64,000 bases of DNA from Verrucomicrobiaceae bacterium (GCA_028293825.1 JAQGNY010000053.1:1-64000); one strand, 5' to 3'. Positions 27,901-36,898 are shown, numbered from the stretch's first letter. Notes: generated by a model not told the origin, from the letters alone. A program made the numbers and translations.

Positions 27901-27961
27901 ATATATTTCTCCATCGCACGAATGTGCGAAGAGATAATGTGCGACACCTCGAAAATATTTC

Positions 27962-28792
27962 TCAATTGCTGCATACCGTTCCTGGTGGCGCAGTTGAAGG
28001 TGGCTCTCCATTATTGTTGCCGTTCGTATTGTTTCCATCTGTACTGCTGCCATTACTATTTTCCGGGTCTCCAATGGTAGTACCGCCGTTGTCCGCCGTG
28101 TTCCCGCCCGTATTATTGCCTCCACCCGCATTTGCACCAGTGCCGTTATTGCCCGAAGTAGCCACCACACCGCCCGCACCTAAATTACTGCAGCGCGCAT
28201 CCTCACACCGCACCGCCGATTGCATTCGGACGAGGCTGCCTGCGCTCAGCGGGATGTAATAAATCGGATAGCCGAATGCAATGTTATGAGCAATAGTTTT
28301 GGCTTGGCACGAGCGTGTCTCCGTACTGGTGCCCAATAAATTCAGCGTTTGGTAAATCGCAATATTCACCACCGGCACTTGCAGCGGAAAACACCAATGT
28401 GCGCGGACCTTTAATAAATTCGCATCTTGAATATTGACGGTACTGGCGTTATTGCCCGTGCCTACTGTCGATGTGTTAGTAGGGCGCACACTTAAATTGT
28501 CATTTGGGATTTGTTTCACGCGAGCACTGGCTTCACGCATTGAACCGCCGTTAGGGCAGGACCCCGTGCACGCTTGCAGTACGTATTGATCTTTGGCGAA
28601 TTGGTTGAACATCGCTCGGCTCGGCGAGACGATTTCGATATCGGCACCGCCGGCCGCCAACGGTAGTCCGAAGTTTTCTATATAGGTTGTGCCGGGAATG
28701 GGATCAGCACCCGCTCTTAAAGCGTAGGTTCCGATATTGGGGTTAGCCCTGATATCCAGCGGTGCCATTGCTGCAGCCAACATTTTTTTCAT
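27962..28792 (-). CDS. TadE-like protein, C-terminal part after an in-frame stop
   Basis: A 276-aa frame starting MKKMLAAAMAPLDIRANPNI. It is the extracellular part of a TadE-like pilus protein. It has several Cys residues (ACTGSCPNG, AHWCFPL, RSCQAK, RCEDARC) and ends in a long Asn/Gly/Thr-rich tail. It lacks its own membrane anchor or signal. The anchor is encoded in the same frame just upstream at 28817-28978 but is separated by TAG at 28817-28819. Eight codons (INNAFKAP) lie between that stop and this Met. It is either the remains of a broken gene or depends on readthrough or restart. Confidence 0.6.
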   Translation of the reverse strand: MKKMLAAAMAPLDIRANPNIGTYALRAGADPIPGTTYIENFGLPLAAGGADIEIVSPSRAMFNQFAKDQYVLQACTGSCPNGGSMREASARVKQIPNDNLSVRPTNTSTVGTGNNASTVNIQDANLLKVRAHWCFPLQVPVVNIAIYQTLNLLGTSTETRSCQAKTIAHNIAFGYPIYYIPLSAGSLVRMQSAVRCEDARCSNLGAGGVVATSGNNGTGANAGGGNNTGGNTADNGGTTIGDPENSNGSSTDGNNTNGNNNGEPPSTAPPGTVCSN

Positions 28793-28816
28793 CGGCGCTT
28801 TAAAGGCATTGTTGAT

Positions 28817-28978
28817 CTAGCCTTCGCGCGCAGCCATAAACGTGGCATGCTCTAGCGTCACTCTGCCGCGATAGAGTAAACCCAGCTGAATTACGGCCAT
28901 CGTGATCAGAATAAGCACAGGCCACAGCACTACATGCTCCAGCAGGGCTTGGCCGGAACTCCTTTTCCCAATTATCAC
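28817..28978 (-). pseudogene. TadE-like protein, N-terminal anchor ending at TAG
   Basis: GTG at 28978 with a GAGG-like site upstream begins a 53-aa frame with KRSSGQALLEHVVLWPVLIL, a class III prepilin-like motif (G, then Glu at +5) followed by one membrane helix, and LEHATFMAAREG before TAG at 28817-28819. TadE proteins normally continue through this point without interruption (AAR.GA.NN), and the frame after the stop reads INNAFKAPMKKMLAAAMAPL, which is just that continuation. The full product would be about 338 residues. Confidence 0.65.
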
Positions 28979-29016
28979 GGTCGTCCCTCTGTTATTTTAC
29001 GTAAGCGCTGTCTCGA

Positions 29017-30003
29017 TTATTGGTTTGCCGCCAACTCCAAATCGACACGCCGACTCTGGATGCGCCCGCCGCCCGCTGCAGCAGCTTCAATCCCCCGTGG
29101 CTCTGGTACCAAGCAATTCGGCGATATTTCTTTTATGTCGTGTAGATAATCGATCACAGCTTCGACGCGTGCTTTAGCGAGCTGTTGATTCGACGTTTCA
29201 CCGCCGATGGCATCGGTGTAGCCGACCACGTGTATTGGGCACTGATCGCGATGGGATTCCACAAATTGTTTGGCACGTATTAATTGATCGGTGCGATCCG
29301 CCAGCGCTGATTGGCCGAAGTCAAAATAAATGCTGGTTTTTGTCGTGTCGCCGTTGCGAATAGGGGGGGTGTCCGGAGTTATTCCGCGGCTATTTGCATC
29401 ACTAATTAGCGGTGATTTCGGCACGGTAATAACATCAACCAGCGCGCGCGGCTGACCAGCCAGGTCATTGACATACAGCACAAAATAATACGACGTGTCA
29501 GCTAAATCATCTTTAGTCGCGACCACGTAGTGTTGAAAGCGGCTGTCGCCACCCAATTTATTATTCAGAAATAGTCGCCAACCTGCCGCACCACCGCAGA
29601 CATCGCCACTGCATTGGTAGACGATGCGATAGTGCTGATACTTTAACGCGGCCATTGTATTTTCGTAAATCTGGATGGCGCTTTTTTGTTTTGGATAATC
29701 GTACAGGCGGCGATCTATCGAGCCGATTAGCTCCCGCTTTTCAGCAGGTTTGAAACCTTCACTCCTCGCGTCCTCGATATATTCCATCTTGCCAACAACT
29801 AATTCATATTTAGCGTAATCCTTATGCGCTGAAAATATGAGGCCGGCACTTTGGTTGGTTTGCAGCAATTGATATGATGAATTTTCCGCTGCGGCAACGC
29901 CAAAAAACAGGAGTACCGCTAATAAAGGTATTGCGCATTTAGAGAAATCTAAAAAATTTTGTGCAACCGGCTTCAACTTTTCATTCCTTGAATGCATTTT
30001 CAT
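29017..30003 (-). CDS. DUF4892-OmpA family outer membrane protein
   Basis: Protein of 328 aa. ATG at 30003 has AGGA 5 nt upstream. A signal-like helix (CAIPLLAVLLFFGVAAAEN) is followed by a DUF4892-like domain (HKDYAKYELVVGKMEYIED, YRIVYQCSGDVCGGAAGWR) to about residue 200, then an OmpA C-terminal peptidoglycan-binding domain (SIYFDFGQSALADRTDQL, HVVGYTDAIGGETSNQQLAKARVEAV). It probably ties the outer membrane to peptidoglycan within the Tad apparatus. It lies between TadD and the TadE-like gene. A gene with the same domain order stands at 42210-43190 at the other end of the locus. Confidence 0.82.
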   Translation of the reverse strand: MKMHSRNEKLKPVAQNFLDFSKCAIPLLAVLLFFGVAAAENSSYQLLQTNQSAGLIFSAHKDYAKYELVVGKMEYIEDARSEGFKPAEKRELIGSIDRRLYDYPKQKSAIQIYENTMAALKYQHYRIVYQCSGDVCGGAAGWRLFLNNKLGGDSRFQHYVVATKDDLADTSYYFVLYVNDLAGQPRALVDVITVPKSPLISDANSRGITPDTPPIRNGDTTKTSIYFDFGQSALADRTDQLIRAKQFVESHRDQCPIHVVGYTDAIGGETSNQQLAKARVEAVIDYLHDIKEISPNCLVPEPRGIEAAAAGGGRIQSRRVDLELAANQ

Positions 30004-30035
30004 TGTCCTGTTTTTTTTATCGCCAATCATTAAAA

Positions 30036-30473
30036 TTATTTTTCAGCCACAACGTTCTGCACAATGCGATCGCGTAATAAAAGCATATTTTTCTGATCGG
30101 CACTTCCCTGTTGCACATGTTGCGCACCCTCATCCAGAACAGCAACAGCCTTTTTAATATTGGCGAGTGCCAGGTTATTCCAAATTTTGGCATCCTCTGG
30201 GTTTAGTTGTGCCGCCTGTTTATACATATTTTCTGCCGCATCGTATTGCCCGGTGCGCACGTAAATATTGCCCAACTTAAACCAACCTTCGGCATAGTCG
30301 GGATGCATATTTACCAATTGTCGATACCGCGTTTCAGCCTCACTCAATTCACCATTTTTGTACGCCAGCGCTGCGGCGGAATAATTGGACATCTCTTTCT
30401 CCGCTCGCCGCGAATCTGTTGCTGAACACCCCGTGACAATTACCAACAAACCTAGGACAAAATATTGCTTCAT
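30036..30473 (-). CDS. tadD: TPR lipoprotein of the Tad locus
   Basis: Protein of 145 aa with a lipoprotein signal (VIVTGC) and tetratricopeptide repeats (AALAYKNGELSEAETRYRQL, DYAEGWFKLGNIYVRTGQYD, DAKIWNNLALANIKKAVAVL). TadD proteins are TPR proteins needed for Tad pilus assembly or secretin placement. This one is short: about two and a half repeats. It lies between the DUF192 gene and the DUF4892-OmpA gene, all in one direction with small gaps. Confidence 0.8.
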   Translation of the reverse strand: MKQYFVLGLLVIVTGCSATDSRRAEKEMSNYSAAALAYKNGELSEAETRYRQLVNMHPDYAEGWFKLGNIYVRTGQYDAAENMYKQAAQLNPEDAKIWNNLALANIKKAVAVLDEGAQHVQQGSADQKNMLLLRDRIVQNVVAEK

Positions 30474-30543
30474 TTTTTCACTCTTTTGGTTCTACTTTTT
30501 TGCGTAACTAACGGCTCTGACATAAATTAACTTCACGACACGA

Positions 30544-30885
30544 CTATTGATTTACGGATGCCTTATTTAACCAATCTAACTTGACACCCACTTCCAAGCC
30601 CAGTCGTTGCGCCTCTCCCGCTCGTAATTCCAATACCGATTTCGCTGCAGAAAACCGGTGCATGCGAAACCTCCCAACATGCGTATGAACGGCGACGATC
30701 ATGTACTCGCTGCTCAAGAACACCAGATCAATCGCATAGCGCATGCCGATAGTGTGAATGGCATTGCATGGTCTCAGGTGCAGCGCCTCTCCCTTTTCTA
30801 GCGGCCGTCTAAATAGCAATCCGAAGGCCCTTAATAAAAAGGTATCTGCATTAATCACTTTAAATGAGGATATTGCCGATTCCAT
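30544..30885 (-). CDS. DUF192 family protein
   Basis: Protein of 113 aa with DUF192 features: ADTFLLRAFGLLFRRPLEKGEALHL, CNAIHTIGMRYAIDLVFLS and KSVLELRAGEAQRLGLEVG. The family has a small beta-barrel fold and unknown function; members are often exported, though no signal is seen here. It starts 16 bp after tadC and is probably co-transcribed with the Tad genes, where DUF192 members are sometimes found. Confidence 0.82.
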   Translation of the reverse strand: MESAISSFKVINADTFLLRAFGLLFRRPLEKGEALHLRPCNAIHTIGMRYAIDLVFLSSEYMIVAVHTHVGRFRMHRFSAAKSVLELRAGEAQRLGLEVGVKLDWLNKASVNQ

Positions 30886-30900
30886 TCGCTGCTCCGATCG

Positions 30901-31764
30901 CTAAATTTCGTACATGAATTTCATAGCAATCGGAAATCCAATGATGAGAAATGTCATCGGAAATATAAAAGCGACCAATGGAAAAATCAGCTTAACCGGC
31001 GCTTCCATCGCCAACTTTTCAGCACGCTGAAAACGTTCGACACGGCGTTGATCAGCCTGAATTCGCAAAGTATCACCAATGCTCGAGCCGGTCTTTTCCG
31101 ACTGTGCGACGGCGCTCACAAAAGTGGTAAGTTCTTTAATTTCGAGTCTTTCCGCCATCGCACGCAGCGCTTCAAGGCGCGACATTCCCGCTTTCATGTC
31201 GCGAGTAACCCGCTGTAATTCCCAGTTCAAAATACCTTTCGGTCCTTTTTCGACGGCTTGAGTTATCGCCCCCGAAAGGTTCATTCCGGCCTGCACGGTC
31301 ATCGTAAAAAAATCGAGGTAAACCGGCAGCATTTTTAATATGTCTTTCTCGCGCTTTTTACGTTTATCGCGCAGCGTGATACTCGGCAAAAAGAAACCGA
31401 CTGCGAACGCAAGTAGCACAAAATAAATATCGAAGCCGATCGTCATCGACAGACCCCATGTGCATAGCGCGCCGAACAATGTAGCAGCTGCGCATTGCAG
31501 ACCGAAAAACTGCTCGGGAGACATCAAATAATCCACTCCCGCACGCATTAGCAGCGTGCTGTTTTTCTCTAGACGTTCAACCGAAATAAAACGAGTTAGA
31601 TAGTGGCTAAAAAAAAGCACAATCGGCCACAGAATTTTTAAAGATTTTGGTAGAGGGTCCTTGAAGCGACGATTATCTTCAGGCACCTCTTCTTTAACGC
31701 CTTTAGCGCCCCAAAAAAAAGTAAAATTTGAAGCGGCGAATAAAGTTGCAATCAGAAAACTCAT
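30901..31764 (-). CDS. tadC: Tad pilus inner membrane platform protein TadC
   Basis: Protein of 287 aa of the GspF/T2SF family: an N-terminal membrane helix, two helices near residues 90-125, a cytoplasmic platform domain with LPVYLDFFTMTVQAGMNLSG and EKTGSSIGDTLRIQADQRR, and a C-terminal membrane hairpin. TadC pairs with TadB to form the inner-membrane base that the TadA ATPase drives. It follows tadB after 14 bp. Confidence 0.9.
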   Translation of the reverse strand: MSFLIATLFAASNFTFFWGAKGVKEEVPEDNRRFKDPLPKSLKILWPIVLFFSHYLTRFISVERLEKNSTLLMRAGVDYLMSPEQFFGLQCAAATLFGALCTWGLSMTIGFDIYFVLLAFAVGFFLPSITLRDKRKKREKDILKMLPVYLDFFTMTVQAGMNLSGAITQAVEKGPKGILNWELQRVTRDMKAGMSRLEALRAMAERLEIKELTTFVSAVAQSEKTGSSIGDTLRIQADQRRVERFQRAEKLAMEAPVKLIFPLVAFIFPMTFLIIGFPIAMKFMYEI

Positions 31765-31778
31765 CGCTAGCTATTTCC

Positions 31779-32627
31779 TTATACATCGATCGTGACGATT
31801 TTTTTGATAAACCGATAGCCGATATACTCGCCAACAATGACGACAGCGCACACGCCCCAGCCCGTATAGTCCGTAAATAGATGCGCCATCGCAGCAGGCT
31901 CGATGTGATAAAGCAAATAGCCTACAAATATTGGTAGACACGACATGACGACACCTTGCATTTTTCCTTGTGCCGTCAAACTTTTTATTTTTCCCTCCAT
32001 TTCTAAACGACGCCGAATAGTATCCGCCAACCGCGAAAGTACGTCGGCCAAGCTGCCGCCCACTTCGCGAGAAATTTTCATTCCCGCTACTACGAGCTGC
32101 AATTCGGCTACAGGCATACGCGCATATAAATTATCGAGCGCTTCTTCAAAAGCGACACCCATGCGCAACTCGCGTAGAAACAGCCCGAACTCTTGAGCTA
32201 TAGGACCAGCAGCCTCCTCCACCATAGTCTCCAACGCCATCGTCAAATTCGAGCCCGCTTTCATCATGTTAGAGATGCCTAACAACGCATCCGGCAAATC
32301 GATTAGAAATCTTGCCTGTCGACGCCTACGCAAAAAATTCACGGTGAACTTGGGTAATAAGGCCGTGCCGCACGAAATAACTGCCGCCAAAATAAGCTTT
32401 CCGCTAAACATCCATGTAAGGAAAAATGAGAAGGCCCACATACCGGCCATCATGTGGATCACGCGCTTTTCTTCAATGAAGATAAACATATCGGTCAGTG
32501 AGGACGCCGTTATCGTGCTCGTTCGCTCCCCATATTCTTTAAATAACGCGCTGGTTGCGGGCAGCGTGTAATGCACGAAGACGAAAGCTGTTAAAGCCAC
32601 GCAGGTGACAACTATGAATTGCATCAT
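31779..32627 (-). CDS. tadB: Tad pilus inner membrane platform protein TadB
   Basis: Protein of 282 aa of the same T2SF family as TadC. It has an N-terminal helix, two helices near residues 55-90, the platform domain with LLGISNMMKAGSNLTMALET and GMKISREVGGSLADVLSRLA, and C-terminal membrane helices. Its start overlaps the stop of the TadA gene by 4 bp (ATGA), which suggests translational coupling. Together with TadC it forms the membrane base of the Flp pilus machine. Confidence 0.9.
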   Translation of the reverse strand: MMQFIVVTCVALTAFVFVHYTLPATSALFKEYGERTSTITASSLTDMFIFIEEKRVIHMMAGMWAFSFFLTWMFSGKLILAAVISCGTALLPKFTVNFLRRRRQARFLIDLPDALLGISNMMKAGSNLTMALETMVEEAAGPIAQEFGLFLRELRMGVAFEEALDNLYARMPVAELQLVVAGMKISREVGGSLADVLSRLADTIRRRLEMEGKIKSLTAQGKMQGVVMSCLPIFVGYLLYHIEPAAMAHLFTDYTGWGVCAVVIVGEYIGYRFIKKIVTIDV

Positions 32628-34363
32628 TCGAGCTCGCGCCCCGCATGAAATATCGAAATATCGACATCAATGCCGCGGCTGATCAATCCTTCATAAAACT
32701 CAGGAATCAATCCCGTCGCTATAAAACTCCCCATCACTTTGCCGTGTTCATCGAATCCGGTTTGTTGAAATTTAAATATCTCGGCTAATTGCACTGTTCC
32801 CGTTTCTATCCCGGTTAGCTCGCTGATACTAGTTACACGTCGGCTGCCGCAGGCAAAACGGGTCTGCTGCACTATGACATTAACGGCTGAAGCAATCTGT
32901 TCGCGAATGGCGGAAATCGGAAGATCCATTCCCGACATCAACACCAGCACTTCTAGTCGCGCTATACAATCTCGCGGTGAGTTGGCATGTACGGTAGTCA
33001 GTGAACCATCGTGGCCAGTATTCATTGCTTGCAACATGTCGAGGGCTTCGCCGCCACGACACTCGCCAACCACAATGCGATCCGGACGCATCCGTAAACA
33101 GTTTTTGACGAGATCACGAATCGAAACGATACCTTTACCTTCCTGATTACCTGGACGTGCCTCCAGAGAAACTAAATTAGGTTGATATAGTTTCAATTCC
33201 GCCGCATCTTCGACTGTTACGATCCGCTCGCTGTCCGGTATAAAACCCGACAAGACATTCAGCAAAGTGGTTTTACCAGACCCGGTACCACCAGAAATCA
33301 CAACATTGCGCTTTTGCATGACCACCATTTGCAGAAAGCTGACCATGGCTTGATTGAGCGAGCCGAATTTAATCAGATGATCAGCAGTTAGACGTTCTTG
33401 CATAAATTTACGGATGGTAATGCACGGCCCTTTGAGTGCGAGCGGCGGTATGACCGCGTTTACCCGCGATCCATCTCGCAACCGAGCGTCAACCATTGGC
33501 GAGCTTTCATCGATTCGTCGCCCAAGCGGTGCCACAATGCGCTCAATGGCGCGCAGCACCGATTGATCATTGGTAAATGTAATTTCCGATTGCTGAATAC
33601 GCCCATTCGATTCAAAAAATATTTGATCTGCGGAATTAACCATAATTTCACTAACATCTTCGCGCGCTAGTAGTGCCTCCAGCGGACCAAGCCCAACTGC
33701 TTCGGCCAAAACATCCGCAGCTATTTGCAGCTTATTCAGCTTGGCCGCAAAGTCTTCTACGATAGACATGATTTCTGTAATCGCTTGCGCGGTGAATTCG
33801 CGCAGCTCGTAATCACTCATACTGCTGACATTCACACGGCGCAAATCGATCAAATCGAACAATTGGCGGTGAATGTTGGATCGCCAGCGATTCTCCAAAT
33901 CTTTTTGTGAGTTTTTTGCATCGGCAATGTCGGATATTTTTTTAGCTGCCAAAACTTCCATGGAAACAGACTTGGATTCCGCCGTCTGCGTTACCACAGT
34001 TTTTTCTAATCCTGCTGCGCCAAGCAATCTTGCCTCTCTTGCCGCAACCTCACTAAAACCGGGCGTTGCATCAAGTGTATGAACCGAAAGTTGGTAGTCG
34101 CCAATCTGTACGATATCCGCTGCACAAACAGGTCCGTACCGGCTTACTTTATTACCGTTGACTAATACCGGCCCGCCGTCTTCTAGTTCTGTAATATGTA
34201 TTCCGTCTTGCCTGCGTACAAACTCTGCGTGGCGCCGCGAAACTTTCCAGCCATGCAATGTAATGTTGTTTTCGCGCCCCTTGCCAATGCTGCAACGTTC
34301 TTCGTTACAGCGCAGCTTCGATACATGCATGCCTTTCAGCGTTTTTACAGAAACCTCAAACAT
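32624..34363 (-). CDS. tadA: FHA domain fused to TadA/CpaF secretion ATPase
   Basis: Protein of 579 aa. Residues about 1-95 form an FHA phosphothreonine-binding domain (CSIGKGRENNITL, SRRHAEFVR, a GGPVLVNG strand). After a linker, the type II/IV secretion ATPase occupies residues about 200-540: Walker A GGTGSGKTT at 358-366, an Asp box (VTVEDAAEL), Walker B-like RIVVGECRGGEALDML and the His box SLTTVHANSPRDCIARLEVL. It powers Flp pilus extension. Typical TadA proteins of about 420-480 aa do not carry an FHA domain. No separate TadZ gene, the usual polar localiser, is present in this locus, so the FHA domain may take over a targeting or regulatory role. Confidence 0.92.
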   Translation of the reverse strand: MFEVSVKTLKGMHVSKLRCNEERCSIGKGRENNITLHGWKVSRRHAEFVRRQDGIHITELEDGGPVLVNGNKVSRYGPVCAADIVQIGDYQLSVHTLDATPGFSEVAAREARLLGAAGLEKTVVTQTAESKSVSMEVLAAKKISDIADAKNSQKDLENRWRSNIHRQLFDLIDLRRVNVSSMSDYELREFTAQAITEIMSIVEDFAAKLNKLQIAADVLAEAVGLGPLEALLAREDVSEIMVNSADQIFFESNGRIQQSEITFTNDQSVLRAIERIVAPLGRRIDESSPMVDARLRDGSRVNAVIPPLALKGPCITIRKFMQERLTADHLIKFGSLNQAMVSFLQMVVMQKRNVVISGGTGSGKTTLLNVLSGFIPDSERIVTVEDAAELKLYQPNLVSLEARPGNQEGKGIVSIRDLVKNCLRMRPDRIVVGECRGGEALDMLQAMNTGHDGSLTTVHANSPRDCIARLEVLVLMSGMDLPISAIREQIASAVNVIVQQTRFACGSRRVTSISELTGIETGTVQLAEIFKFQQTGFDEHGKVMGSFIATGLIPEFYEGLISRGIDVDISIFHAGRELE

Positions 34364-34367
34364 GGCT

Positions 34368-35684
34368 TTATTCCATCAACACCGAATTTATATTTTTTTC
34401 CTTAAACCCCTGAACCATTTCGTCACCTAACGAACGCAACGGCTGATCATGCTGATCACCAGGCGCAACAATATGCGGCGTGAGTAAGATAACCAGTTCG
34501 GTTTGCTGATCGGATTTTCCCGTTGATCGGAACAATCCGCCCACCAATGGAAGATCACCAAGAAATGGAATTTTGCTGACCTGTTTAGAGTCCTGCGAAG
34601 ATGCCAAGCCGGAAATCACGATAGTGTCGTTATCATTGACGTTAACTACTGAATCCACTTTCCGCGACAGCAGACCCGGCACGCCATTAATGGCGACAGA
34701 AAAATCGAGACTGCTGACCTCCGCTAAAATGGCCGTACTGATGCGATTTTTCTCGTCAACCAACGGCTTCACGTTGAGCTTGATGCCGTAATCTTTAAAT
34801 GTAATTGCGGGATGCCCCAGTTCATCAATGATCTGAATGGGGAAAGAGCCACCGGAAAGAAAGTGAGCCTCCTCGCCACTTTTAGCTACCAGTTTTGGCA
34901 TCGCCAATAAACGAGCCTCTCCGGTCTGCGCCATCAAATCGATCTGTGACCCTAAGCTGCTAGTAATACCGGCATAGCCGTAAAAATGACTATCTCCACT
35001 AGGCGGTAATGCACCACCCGAATGCACAGAAAGAGCGGCAGGAATTCTGGACTCCTGCGAACTCACGATCGAATACAGCGGATTAGCAGCCATTGCAGTA
35101 CTGACACCAACTACTGGCCCTCCGGCACTGGCATCCCACTTCAAGCCCAATTGGCTAGATGCCTTTTTACTTACCTCGACAATACGTACATCGATTCGTA
35201 GTAGTGGCAGATATCCAAATACTTCCTCTCTGGTCATATTGATGACGTTCTGGCTGGACTGTGCGATACGATTGATTAACTCGTTATCCGCTTTACTCAC
35301 TATTCCTTCGACTAAAATGCGACCGTTGATATCGGTAACCTTAATGCCGGGCACGCTCTTTAGCATTTCGCGCACTTCACGCGAGCGTATTGATGTGCCT
35401 GATTCCCGCACCTGAAAATGCAGCATGGACATACGATCGCCCTTGCGCCAAACCTGTATCGCGGTGGTTCCAGCTTTTTGCGCAATCAACAATAATTGTC
35501 CGTCATCCAAAACTTTGTAGTTGACGATACCGGGATCACCGACAGCGACCCTTTCGATATCGGTAGCTTGAATCGTCCGCACATCGCCCGCTTCCAATGT
35601 GTAAAAAGAATCTCCTAAACCAAGCTCCGCGTGGGCATTCGCTATACACAAGCCAAACAAGAAAATTAACTTAAACAGTTTCAT
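34368..35684 (-). CDS. rcpA: Tad pilus secretin RcpA/CpaC
   Basis: Protein of 438 aa from the ATG at 35684, which gives a clean Sec signal (MKLFKLIFLFGLCIANAHA). The open frame begins earlier at 35720, overlapping cpaB by 4 bp, and that start cannot be excluded. It has the pilus secretin N-terminal domain (YTLEAGDVRTIQATDIERVAV), a BON-like domain (SVPGIKVTDINGRILVEGIV) and the secretin domain (LRIDVRIVEVSKKASSQLGL to LVILLTPHIVAP). It forms the outer membrane channel for the Flp pilus. It lies between cpaB and tadA. Confidence 0.92.
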   Translation of the reverse strand: MKLFKLIFLFGLCIANAHAELGLGDSFYTLEAGDVRTIQATDIERVAVGDPGIVNYKVLDDGQLLLIAQKAGTTAIQVWRKGDRMSMLHFQVRESGTSIRSREVREMLKSVPGIKVTDINGRILVEGIVSKADNELINRIAQSSQNVINMTREEVFGYLPLLRIDVRIVEVSKKASSQLGLKWDASAGGPVVGVSTAMAANPLYSIVSSQESRIPAALSVHSGGALPPSGDSHFYGYAGITSSLGSQIDLMAQTGEARLLAMPKLVAKSGEEAHFLSGGSFPIQIIDELGHPAITFKDYGIKLNVKPLVDEKNRISTAILAEVSSLDFSVAINGVPGLLSRKVDSVVNVNDNDTIVISGLASSQDSKQVSKIPFLGDLPLVGGLFRSTGKSDQQTELVILLTPHIVAPGDQHDQPLRSLGDEMVQGFKEKNINSVLME

Positions 35685-35716
35685 CGTGACATTCCGTAAA
35701 TAATTTAGAGCAATGA

Positions 35717-36679
35717 TCATTTCTTTTCGCCGTCTGCTAATTTTTTGTTACCGTCTTCAGCGTGCGAATCAACATATTTTTGATAGAGCTGGATGCCTCC
35801 CTTTTCATCGGCGACAGAGCGCTCTGTACCGAGTACTCCTGTCAGAACACCGTTAAGTTCACCGTTTTTGGCATTGCCTCCACTAAACGCCTCGATACTG
35901 TCGATGGCTACGCCGGAGCGGATGCGAGTTTTTCCTTCATCCGAAGGATTGCGCAAAAGAAACAACAAATTTGCTTTGCCAGAATCAACAAACTTAAGAG
36001 CAGTTAAAAAAATACCGACTTCTCGCGTTTCAATTGCCAAAGTTATTGTCTGGTAATCATTTGGCGCGGAAGCAATGCCATTATCTGCGCCGCCGATATA
36101 TGCCGTTCTGTCTGCTATCGTCCTTGCACCGGCGGCGAGTACCTGGACCCGCTGTTTGACGATACCGAAATTGGATGTGCCCGAGCCGACCGCAGAAGCC
36201 TCATCAGCCTCCTTCTCGGTAAGTACGACATCGACGTAATCACCCGGTCGCAGCAAATGGGAATTGGAATTTTTTTCGTCGATCGCAAATGTTAGTGCGC
36301 GCTGCCCAGGTTTTAATAAAGTTGAAAATGAATCATCTGTATTCGCACCGATTAGAAGATGTCTCAACACAGGTGTTCCTTTCGCCATGGGTTGTTTGAG
36401 AGTTAAGCCCTCCATCGCATCAAATTCGTTTGGCGAGACAGCGCCGGTCGGCACCATATCCTTCGGCATGGACCGGCTTGCGACCACGTCGCCGCGTAAT
36501 ACATCACCAGCCAATAAATCAACTGTGGGAACAACAACCGCTACTTTTTCAGTGCTACCTGCAAGCGCCGCCCGTATTTCGGATTCTTTATGTGATAGGT
36601 AAAAATTCGCGGCTACTGCTGCGACTAGCGCCAATAACACCGACGCGACAATCAGACCCCAATTTCCAATATTTTTCAT
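35717..36679 (-). CDS. cpaB: Flp pilus assembly protein CpaB/RcpC
   Basis: Protein of 320 aa. ATG at 36679 has AGGGA 5 nt upstream; a TTG at 36694 is less likely. An N-terminal membrane anchor (NWGLIVASVLLALVAAVAAN) is followed by an SAF-type domain (VDLLAGDVLRGDVVASRSMP, PGQRALTFAIDEKNSNSHLLRPGDYVDVVL). CpaB is a periplasmic partner of the secretin. It directly follows the second Flp-type pilin gene and overlaps the secretin frame. Confidence 0.9.
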   Translation of the reverse strand: MKNIGNWGLIVASVLLALVAAVAANFYLSHKESEIRAALAGSTEKVAVVVPTVDLLAGDVLRGDVVASRSMPKDMVPTGAVSPNEFDAMEGLTLKQPMAKGTPVLRHLLIGANTDDSFSTLLKPGQRALTFAIDEKNSNSHLLRPGDYVDVVLTEKEADEASAVGSGTSNFGIVKQRVQVLAAGARTIADRTAYIGGADNGIASAPNDYQTITLAIETREVGIFLTALKFVDSGKANLLFLLRNPSDEGKTRIRSGVAIDSIEAFSGGNAKNGELNGVLTGVLGTERSVADEKGGIQLYQKYVDSHAEDGNKKLADGEKK

Positions 36680-36719
36680 AACGTCCCTGGCCAATTACTG
36701 TTGTCATGCCCCGTTGCCA

Positions 36720-36896
36720 CTAGAGTGGCATTGACATTCCCCATAGATATGCGTGGTGATTTTCTTTGATGGCATCCATCAACAATTGCGTTGCATTTTT
36801 CCCACCACCATTAGGTACTGGAATCAATAGCGCGATTGCCATTGCGGCGGCGACTACTAGATACTCAACCATGGTTACGCCTTGTTGCTTTTTCAT
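36720..36896 (-). CDS. flp: Flp-type prepilin (second copy)
   Basis: Protein of 58 aa. ATG at 36896 has GGAGG 7 nt upstream. A short basic leader (MKKQQG) is followed by VTMVEYLVVAAAMAIALLIP: cleavage after Gly6 would put Glu-Tyr at positions +5 and +6, the Flp/class III signal. The mature pilin is about 52 aa and ends in YLWGMSMPL. It lies directly upstream of cpaB, the classical place for flp. A longer Flp-like gene starts the locus at 41846. Processing would need a prepilin peptidase, which is not in this window. Confidence 0.82.
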   Translation of the reverse strand: MKKQQGVTMVEYLVVAAAMAIALLIPVPNGGGKNATQLLMDAIKENHHAYLWGMSMPL

Positions 36897-36898
36897 AC

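Noticed and set aside
24688-28819. Stop-codon reassignment as an explanation for the interrupted genes
   Set aside because: Both TAA and TAG are involved, and most other genes in the window end normally at such codons, so a genome-wide code change does not fit.
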